NCBI GenBank assembly: GCA_030691725.1
Contig: JAUYDQ010000134.1
Location: 1 to 5,009 of the forward strand
Source of the DNA: Candidatus Omnitrophota bacterium
Lineage (GTDB): Bacteria; Omnitrophota; Gorgyraeia; Gygaellales; Profunditerraquicolaceae
DNA length: 5,009 nucleotides
Reading direction: 5' to 3'
Each line of letters begins with the position of its first letter. Within the stretch, counting starts at the first letter, position 1. A model generated the notes under the pieces. It saw nothing but the letters and a program-made list of their open reading frames with translations, had not been told where the DNA came from and searched no databases. Positions 1-5,009 of the stretch are shown piece by piece. Made by a program: the position numbers and the translations under genes.

Positions 1-21
1 CTTGTTTGTCAGGGCGTTATA

Positions 22-471
22 CTAAAACTTGCCCAAAACTACAAGGGTAAAGACCATGACAAACAACGCAACCGTCTCTGTCATGCCCAACACTACCATA
101 TAGTTGACAAAACCCTTTCCGGTTTCACCCAAGGCGTCGCAAGCTGAAGCAGCGCACTTGCCCTGCCAGTAAGCTGATAACCCAATAGCTGCGCCGGCAA
201 AAGCCCCTATCCCCCAAAGATATTGGCCCTTACTCACGAGCTCAAGCATTCTATTCATCACGATAAACCCGTAAATTGTCTGGGTCAGGGGAGCAGCTAC
301 TAAAGCGACTAACAGGAAATTAGCGCTCTTATTCTGGGAAAAATTCTTCTTCCATGCTCCGATTGCTGCCATACCTGCAATACCTGCGCCAGCACCAGAG
401 CCAAGTGCTGCCAGCGCTAAAACCAGAATCGCTCCCAAATCCTTAAACTGAATCAATAAGCCGTTCTCCAT
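22..471 (-). CDS. atpK: V-type ATPase subunit K (membrane rotor ring, proteolipid)
   Basis: This 149-residue hydrophobic protein is the rotor-ring subunit of the V-type ATPase; multiple copies form the membrane ring that carries the coupling ion past subunit I. Four membrane helices are visible at about 12-38, 51-73, 83-104 and 121-147, arranged as two related hairpins. Helix 1 is glycine-rich (GSGAGAGIAG, 24-33). The ion site is readable: T63, Q64 and Y67 in helix 2 (LTQTIYGF), Q103 in helix 3 (YWQGK) and the essential carboxylate E132 in helix 4 (MTETVALF). These match the E. hirae NtpK ligands T64, Q65, Y68, Q110 and E139 known from its structure, which suggests Na+ coupling (inference). 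The length fits the duplicated four-helix K family (about 140-160 residues). The ATG has an AAGGAG site 6 nt upstream. It is the last visible gene of the operon and starts 15 nt after subunit I. Two cysteines, C106 and C111, follow Q103. Confidence 0.95.
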   Translation of the reverse strand: MENGLLIQFKDLGAILVLALAALGSGAGAGIAGMAAIGAWKKNFSQNKSANFLLVALVAAPLTQTIYGFIVMNRMLELVSKGQYLWGIGAFAGAAIGLSAYWQGKCAASACDALGETGKGFVNYMVVLGMTETVALFVMVFTLVVLGKF

Positions 472-477
472 CTTTAT

Positions 478-483
478 CTCCTT
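478..483 (-). promoter_or_regulatory. Strong Shine-Dalgarno site of subunit K
   Basis: The minus strand reads AAGGAG followed by a 6-nt spacer and the ATG at 471. It lies wholly in the 15-nt gap after the subunit I stop codon. It is the closest match to the consensus among the gene starts in this window, consistent with independent, strong initiation for the subunit needed in most copies per enzyme. Confidence 0.8.
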
Positions 484-486
484 TTC

Positions 487-2250
487 CTACTCTTTTAATG
501 GTTTGTAGGCTGAGCCGCTCCAGGTAACATTTGCGTGCAATAACGAAAATTCCAATACATTAAGCCTTATCCCGTGCACCAGAACCGATATAGGCCCAAG
601 CATGATATTTATGCTATGGCCGAGAAAAATAATAAGCGTCTGTGCTATAATATTTCCGCTGGCTACTGCGGCAAGGGCATTGACAGAATCAGCCACTGCC
701 ACACCAGCCAACCCGATGGCAAAAAGACGGATGTAGGAGACCACGTCTCCGAAATTACCCACGAGGCCAAGCGCTAATGTACCTAAGCCGGCGCCGATAG
801 TTTTTAAAAAACTTTTCCGGGGGCTGACAAAAAGAATAATTAATATACTCCCTGTCCAAGCTAACCATGGGCCAATGGCGGGGAACGCATCCCCTAAAAT
901 AAACATCTTAGCCAAAAGAAAACCCACCCATAATAAACAAATAAAACCAATGTCAGCCAATGCAGTCAATGACGGTAACTTGCTCAAGGCCTGCCATCCA
1001 TGCGCCAGACTCAATTGAAACGCTCCCAGCAAGAAGCAGAAAGCCATCAGGAATTTTGCATTATTTAAAGCCGGGGCCAATGCCTTGAAACCTCTGGCAA
1101 GATACCATTGCTGCCCAAAAACCGTACCCGTCAATAGCCCCCATATGATAGCGCAAAAGCTAAACAGGTAAAAGAGAAAAAACACGTTCTTTTCTTTTAC
1201 CTTGGCGCCGTATTTGCGCTGGGCTAAAAAAGTAAGCGCAAAATAAATTGCACCGTAACCTGCATCTCCAATAATCATCCCGAAAAAAAGCGCTAAAAAT
1301 AGCAAGAATATCGGGCTGACATCCAGCTCGCGGTAACCCGGCACCACCTCCATTAATTTAAAAACCGGGTTAATCAAAGAAACCCACCTGGGATTACGTA
1401 TTAATGTAGGGACATTGTCTTCCGGCAAAGGCTCTGTAATAAATGTGCCCCACTTTTCCTTCGCAGCCAAACTTAGTAACTGCGCTTCTTTATCCTTAGG
1501 TGCATAACCAATTAAATATACAAGGGTTGAAATCTGCGCCATTCCGTTTAACGCCTGTTGAAACTCAATATCTTTTTGTAGAGATTTTTTTACTTCCTTT
1601 AGCCCTCTCTGATAACATAGGCATTTATTTAATTCCTGCCGAATCTGCTCTATGACTTTTTTATCTTCCTGTAACCGCTTTTGCATGCTATCCAAGCTAA
1701 GCCTTGGCAATTCTAATTCCTTAAACCCGAGGTCTATCCTTTCCCGCGAAACAACTGCACAATAAGCCATTCCGGCTTTGACGGAAATCTTTTCTATCAC
1801 TAAATCCTTTGGCAACTTAGGCAAATCTTTTTGCGGGATCTTGTATAGCCCTACATAAATATTTTTTTCTGCTAATCTGCGAATAGACTGAGGCTCAAAA
1901 TCTCCCCAGTCCTGCCAATCGTTAATCTGTTGTATCAGCTGGCTATAATAAGTTTTTAAATGGTCCAGCCTCTTCCATAAATCAATAATGTGCCTTGCGG
2001 TAAATCTCCAGTCACTAAAAGCCCTGTCAATGTCTTTGCCTTTACGCTCTTTTGCGAGCCCCTCTTCTGAAAGAATCTCTAATGCCTGGCTTGCCAGCGA
2101 TAAACCATCCTGAAGAAGGTTGATATCTTTTCCTTCGGGTGCCTGCTGGTGCTCTACATGCACTACTCCCAAAGAACGCAAGACCTCAATACCTTCCTTA
2201 GCATCCTTTTGCTGCATGATTATGGCAATCTTCTTCATCGCTACAATCAT
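487..2250 (-). CDS. atpI: V-type ATPase subunit I (membrane stator, a-subunit homologue)
   Basis: This 587-residue protein is the stator that forms the ion half-channels against the K ring and anchors the peripheral stalks. Residues 1 to about 300 are soluble and charged, with helical, coiled-coil-like stretches near 50-110 and 185-235. The C-terminal half has hydrophobic segments at roughly 312-342, 355-378, 397-416, 428-452, 458-476, 484-498, 504-528 and 533-558. Diagnostic motifs are FFGMIIGDAGYG (322-333), SYIRLFAIGLAG (505-516) with R508 as the expected essential arginine facing the ring carboxylate, and GHSINIMLGPISVLVHGIRL (544-563), whose R562 corresponds to the second conserved arginine of the family. 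At 587 residues it is somewhat shorter than many members (about 600-660). The chosen ATG overlaps the subunit D stop codon as ATGA and has a GAGGTG site 5 nt upstream; Met5 is a possible but less supported start. No truncation or frameshift is seen. Confidence 0.95.
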   Translation of the reverse strand: MIVAMKKIAIIMQQKDAKEGIEVLRSLGVVHVEHQQAPEGKDINLLQDGLSLASQALEILSEEGLAKERKGKDIDRAFSDWRFTARHIIDLWKRLDHLKTYYSQLIQQINDWQDWGDFEPQSIRRLAEKNIYVGLYKIPQKDLPKLPKDLVIEKISVKAGMAYCAVVSRERIDLGFKELELPRLSLDSMQKRLQEDKKVIEQIRQELNKCLCYQRGLKEVKKSLQKDIEFQQALNGMAQISTLVYLIGYAPKDKEAQLLSLAAKEKWGTFITEPLPEDNVPTLIRNPRWVSLINPVFKLMEVVPGYRELDVSPIFLLFLALFFGMIIGDAGYGAIYFALTFLAQRKYGAKVKEKNVFFLFYLFSFCAIIWGLLTGTVFGQQWYLARGFKALAPALNNAKFLMAFCFLLGAFQLSLAHGWQALSKLPSLTALADIGFICLLWVGFLLAKMFILGDAFPAIGPWLAWTGSILIILFVSPRKSFLKTIGAGLGTLALGLVGNFGDVVSYIRLFAIGLAGVAVADSVNALAAVASGNIIAQTLIIFLGHSINIMLGPISVLVHGIRLNVLEFSLLHANVTWSGSAYKPLKE

Positions 2251-2864
2251 ACCAGCACCTCTTCAAACACCGCCTCTTCTATCTTTCTCTTGGCAATCTT
2301 GCTCCTGCCGACTGCATTAGCCATCTGGTCTCCGATATAAATCTTGATTAACCGAATCGCTTCAATTGCCTCGGGTATCTTTACCTTTTCAAAAAGATTC
2401 ACCCTTTGCGCGGTAATACGCAATTCGTGTTTTAAAATATTTATTTCCTTTTCTAATGTTTTAATATCCTCCTCCAATAAAACCAAGCTTCTCAATGCCT
2501 CAATAGCAAAATCAACCCATAAAGGCGTAGCGAATAAATCATATTCTGCTGCCACAAAATCTATCCTCTCAAAAACAGGCAAATCCACTCCCGCCACGTT
2601 TTTTGTAGCGGCGATTATTCTTTCGGGAATAAGCCATTGTTTGATATTTATGCCGCGCTCACTAAGTAAGCCTGCCCATGCCTTTATCGCTTCCCTCTTT
2701 TTACTTGCGGCGTTTCTTTTTTCCGAAAGTAGATTCAGCTGTCTTAATATCTCAAGCTGCAACTGCTGCTTCTTAAGCTGTAGCGTAGGCAGGTATCTTT
2801 CATATTGCCTTAATGCATCGCGCTGCCGTTTCAATTCTCCTTTTGTAAGTTTGACTTTACCCAT
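2247..2864 (-). CDS. atpD: V-type ATPase subunit D (central rotor shaft)
   Basis: This 205-residue protein is the central-stalk subunit that rotates inside the A3B3 head and transmits torque to the K ring. The sequence shows the family's three-part build: a long N-terminal helix (about 5-68) opening with LTKGELKRQRDAL, a short central region (about 85-105) that should form the beta-hairpin part, and a long C-terminal helix (about 115-200) containing TAQRVNLFEKVKIPEAIEAI (151-170). The two long helices should pair as the antiparallel coiled coil of the shaft. Length is normal for the family (about 200-220). The ATG overlaps the subunit B stop codon by one base (TAATG). The only upstream Shine-Dalgarno candidate is a GGAAG about 11 nt away (2876-2880), so translation probably depends on coupling to B. 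The stop codon overlaps the start of subunit I by 4 nt. The symbol follows V-type usage and is unrelated to F-type atpD (beta subunit). Confidence 0.95.
   Translation of the reverse strand: MGKVKLTKGELKRQRDALRQYERYLPTLQLKKQQLQLEILRQLNLLSEKRNAASKKREAIKAWAGLLSERGINIKQWLIPERIIAATKNVAGVDLPVFERIDFVAAEYDLFATPLWVDFAIEALRSLVLLEEDIKTLEKEINILKHELRITAQRVNLFEKVKIPEAIEAIRLIKIYIGDQMANAVGRSKIAKRKIEEAVFEEVLV
2256..2261 (-). promoter_or_regulatory. Shine-Dalgarno site of subunit I inside the end of subunit D
   Basis: The minus strand reads GAGGTG with a 5-nt spacer to the ATG at 2250. The site sits within the last codons of subunit D (the EVLV end). It favours the start at 2250 over the in-frame ATG four codons downstream (2238) and, with the ATGA overlap, indicates coupled re-initiation by ribosomes finishing D. 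Confidence 0.7.
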
Positions 2865-4162
2865 TATTTATTTTTCTTCCAGTATTTTTCAATCATAGTT
2901 TTCTTAATTCCTGTTTCTTCCGGCTCAAAGCACTCCGCAAGAATCTCCCAGCCCTGATCCAGCGCTTTTTCAAGCGGAATATTTACTTTCAAAGACATCA
3001 TCTTCTCTTCAAAAATCCTTCCATAACTTAGCAACTTCTTATCCCATGAGCTCATCACAAAACCCATTGCCTGCTTCTCAAGGGCCTCGCGATAATTTGC
3101 AAAAAGCTGAATCATGGTATCCATGATTGTGCGGTGGTCGTCGCGAGTTTTACCGTTTACCTGTTGCTTTAAACGGCTTAATGAACCAAAGGGCTCTATG
3201 ACGCCTCCCTTTAAATAAAACTGGCCTTCGGTAATGTATCCGGTATTGTCCGGAACTGGATGGGTCACATCATCTCCGGGCATGGTGGTTGCGGCTAGTA
3301 TTGTAATTGAGCCTGCGCCTTCAAAATCAACTGCCTTTTCATAACGGGCTGCAAGCTGGCTGTAGAGGTCTCCGGGATACCCGCGGTTTGAAGGAACCTG
3401 TTCCATGGTAATGGCGATTTCTTTCAAGGCATCGCAGAAATTAGTCATGTCTGTAAGCAAAACCAGAACGCGCTTTCCTGCCAAGGCAAACTGCTCAGCA
3501 ACTGCCAGGCTTATATCAGGGACGAGCAGGCATTCCACTACCGGGTCTGCTGCAGTGTGGATAAAAAGAATTGAGCGCGAAAGCGCGCCATGCTCTTCAA
3601 GAACGTCTCTAAAGAAAAGGTAATCGTCGTATTTAAGGCCCATGCCGCCTAAGATAATAATATCGACTTCTGCCTGGATAGCAATCCTTGCCAATAACTC
3701 ATTATAAGGCTCTCCGGCAATGGAAAAAATCGGCAGTTTCTGCGATTCCACAAGAGAATTAAAAAGGTCAACCATAGGGATTCCGGTGCGAATCATCTTA
3801 TTGGGGATAATTCTTTTTACCGGATTGACCGACGGCTTTCCGACCTCAATCATATTGTCTAAAACCTCTGGGCCTTTGTCCAAGGGCGCGCCGCTTCCGT
3901 TAAATACACGACCCAATAAATTATCTCCGCTTGCTACCTGTATTTGATGGCCTAAGAATCTTACCCTGTCTTCGGTAGAAACACCCTTGCTTCCGGCAAA
4001 GACCTGCAAAGAGACTTTCTCTTCATCAATGCGTATGACCTGCGCTAAGGAGGTGCCGCGGGAGGTAGAGACTTGCGCAATTTCTAAATACCCTACCCCT
4101 TCTGCTTCCACGGTAATGACATCTCCTGCTATCTGGATAATATTAGTGTATAATTTATACAT
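2864..4162 (-). CDS. atpB: V-type ATPase subunit B (non-catalytic head subunit)
   Basis: This 432-residue protein alternates with subunit A in the soluble A3B3 hexamer; it contributes to the catalytic sites at the interface but is not itself catalytic. An N-terminal beta-barrel (about 1-75) is followed by the nucleotide-binding core (about 76-355) and a C-terminal helical domain. The P-loop position reads [18 protein letters not shown] (147-164), with no GKT, as expected for B. Other landmarks are [17 protein letters not shown] (210-226), [16 protein letters not shown] (235-250), [20 protein letters not shown] (257-276) and [20 protein letters not shown] (325-344), in which R330 is the expected arginine finger reaching the A-subunit site. 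It is shorter than archaeal B (about 460) and resembles the chlamydial and spirochaetal form. The start overlaps the A stop by 8 nt and has AAGGAAG 6 nt upstream. The symbol follows V-type usage; F-type atpB is a different protein (subunit a). Confidence 0.97.
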   Translation of the reverse strand: MYKLYTNIIQIAGDVITVEAEGVGYLEIAQVSTSRGTSLAQVIRIDEEKVSLQVFAGSKGVSTEDRVRFLGHQIQVASGDNLLGRVFNGSGAPLDKGPEVLDNMIEVGKPSVNPVKRIIPNKMIRTGIPMVDLFNSLVESQKLPIFSIAGEPYNELLARIAIQAEVDIIILGGMGLKYDDYLFFRDVLEEHGALSRSILFIHTAADPVVECLLVPDISLAVAEQFALAGKRVLVLLTDMTNFCDALKEIAITMEQVPSNRGYPGDLYSQLAARYEKAVDFEGAGSITILAATTMPGDDVTHPVPDNTGYITEGQFYLKGGVIEPFGSLSRLKQQVNGKTRDDHRTIMDTMIQLFANYREALEKQAMGFVMSSWDKKLLSYGRIFEEKMMSLKVNIPLEKALDQGWEILAECFEPEETGIKKTMIEKYWKKNK

Positions 4163-5009
4163 TTAATTCTTCCTTTTTACTGATAATTTTTTCTTTAAGC
4201 AATGCGGATATCTCCTCTTCGGTATTCTTAAATTCCTGACCCTGCCATTCATTTGAGTTCCATCCTCGAAATAGCTGGCGCAGTTTTTGGAAGAAACGCA
4301 GCGCCTCTTCTTTGTCGCTAAATGTAAATTGCGCTTCCAGAATATTATAAATAAAATCAAATACGTACTTTTGCCTTTCGCTACTCGTTGCCTCGTCAAC
4401 CAAATCATACGCATTCTGCTGCAGGTAAACAAAATCAAGAAATTCTCCTTTTAAATAATCAATGTAGTCGGGAAGAGAAACCCCTTCTTCTCCAACGACC
4501 TTCATCATCTGCATAACTCCATGGCTCTTTCGCAAAATCTCATGGCCTCTTTCTTCCTTTACCTCATCAATAAACCCTTTGTATTTGCTCCAACTAATCA
4601 GGGGGTCTATTGCCGGGTATCTTCTTGCGTCAGAGCGTTCGCGCGATAAGCCGTGAAATGCGCCGACTACCTTTAATGTTGCCTGGGTTACGGGTTCCTC
4701 TAAATTCCCTCCCGCAGGACTGACTGCTCCGCCAATGGTTATTGAGCCAGTACTCCCGTCATATAGCCTGACCAAACCTGCGCGCTCATAAAATGAAGCA
4801 ATGCGCGATTCAAGATACGCAGGGAATGCTTCTTCTCCGGGTATCTCTTCCAGCCTTCCTGACATCTCGCGCATTGCCTGTGCCCAGCGGGAAGTGGAAT
4901 CTGCCAAAAGTAAAACATTTAAACCCATTTGACGGTAATACTCGGCAATAGTAACAGCGGTATACACACTTGATTCCCTTGCTGCCACAGGCATAGAGCT
5001 GGTATTACA
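4155..5009 (-). CDS. atpA: V-type ATPase catalytic subunit A, C-terminal part (5' end outside window)
   Basis: These 284 codons are the C-terminal half of the ATP-hydrolysing subunit. The frame stays open to the window edge and begins [17 protein letters not shown], a highly conserved internal stretch, so the in-frame ATG at 4994 is an internal methionine and not the start. Numbering from the first visible residue, [20 protein letters not shown] (31-50) holds the Walker B strand ending at D37; [20 protein letters not shown] follows (50-69), then [20 protein letters not shown] (97-116) and [15 protein letters not shown] (129-143). The remainder is the helical C-terminal domain, with [17 protein letters not shown] (197-213) near the family's adenine-pocket region. 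The P-loop and the A-specific bulge domain are upstream of the window. Full-length relatives are about 580-600 residues, so roughly half is missing. The form SPAGGN and the [14 protein letters not shown] segment recall chlamydial and spirochaetal A subunits. The stop codon lies within the first codons of subunit B. Confidence 0.97.
   Translation of the reverse strand, partial: CNTSSMPVAARESSVYTAVTIAEYYRQMGLNVLLLADSTSRWAQAMREMSGRLEEIPGEEAFPAYLESRIASFYERAGLVRLYDGSTGSITIGGAVSPAGGNLEEPVTQATLKVVGAFHGLSRERSDARRYPAIDPLISWSKYKGFIDEVKEERGHEILRKSHGVMQMMKVVGEEGVSLPDYIDYLKGEFLDFVYLQQNAYDLVDEATSSERQKYVFDFIYNILEAQFTFSDKEEALRFFQKLRQLFRGWNSNEWQGQEFKNTEEEISALLKEKIISKKEELNV
4169..4175 (-). promoter_or_regulatory. 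Shine-Dalgarno site of subunit B inside the end of subunit A
   Basis: The minus strand reads AAGGAAG with a 6-nt spacer to the ATG at 4162. It lies within the last codons of subunit A (the KKEELNV end). It supports the start that overlaps the A stop codon by 8 nt. Confidence 0.7.

Noticed and set aside
2..66. 10-bp inverted repeat, TTGTTTGTCA (2-11) and TGACAAACAA (57-66), around the K stop codon
   Set aside because: The 45-nt loop is long, the stem is AT-rich, one arm is inside the K coding sequence and no T-tract is visible. A match of this size is expected by chance roughly once in a window of this length, so it is not called a terminator.
574..777. Short plus-strand open frame antisense to subunit I
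   Set aside because: It is opposite the most conserved membrane segments of subunit I, including the essential arginine region, and resembles no known protein.
2344..2898. A 184-codon plus-strand open frame antisense to subunit D
   Set aside because: It lies opposite a clearly conserved gene, its composition is Ser/Cys/Phe-rich as expected for the reverse complement of a Lys/Glu/Leu-rich helical gene, and no domain is recognisable.
3405..3947. Two plus-strand open frames antisense to subunit B
   Set aside because: They fall opposite the conserved core of B and have no recognisable motif; they are shadows of the real gene.
4148..4160. Perfect palindrome GTATAA-T-TTATAC at the A/B junction
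   Set aside because: A one-base centre cannot form an RNA hairpin loop, and the bases are explained by AT-rich codons of B and the A stop codon. There is no supporting evidence for an operator.
4163..4438. A 91-codon minus-strand open frame inside subunit A in another frame
   Set aside because: It is an out-of-frame overlap with the conserved C-terminal domain of A and shows no recognisable motif.
4992..4994. In-frame ATG of subunit A as a possible gene start
   Set aside because: The conserved residues CNTSS continue upstream to the window edge and the family's P-loop domain must precede them, so this is an internal methionine.

Overview
The window is almost entirely one minus-strand operon for a bacterial V-type (V/A-type) rotary ATPase. 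In transcription order (high to low coordinate) it holds the C-terminal half of catalytic subunit A, then complete subunits B, D, I and K. There is no non-coding stretch longer than about 21 bases. No RNA gene, mobile element, CRISPR array or repeat family was seen. The longer plus-strand open frames lie antisense to these genes and look like shadows.

Layout: subunit A (4155-5009, 5' end outside the window), subunit B (2864-4162), subunit D (2247-2864), subunit I (487-2250), subunit K (22-471). The junctions are very tight: A/B overlap by 8 nt, B/D by 1 nt (TAATG), D/I by 4 nt (ATGA), and I/K are separated by 15 nt that carry a strong Shine-Dalgarno sequence. This indicates a single transcript with translational coupling. 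Only 21 bases follow the K stop codon, so the 3' end of the operon is not visible.

Together, A and B form the catalytic hexamer head, D is the rotating central shaft, I is the membrane stator with the essential arginine, and K is the membrane rotor ring that carries the coupling ion. The peripheral stalk (E/G) and the C and F subunits are not in the window. Since D is followed directly by I and K, those genes must lie upstream of A, downstream of K or elsewhere.

The A-B-D-I-K order and the sequence style of A and B recall the V-type ATPases of Chlamydiae and Spirochaetes and related uncultured bacteria, rather than the archaeal or Thermus arrangement. A PVC-superphylum bacterium (for example Chlamydiota or Omnitrophota) or a spirochaete is a reasonable guess; this rests on remembered family resemblance, not on a search. 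The most informative observation is that K carries the full set of side-chain ligands known for the Na+ site of Enterococcus hirae NtpK, with consistent spacing, so the enzyme may be Na+-coupled. I saw no previously undescribed system here.
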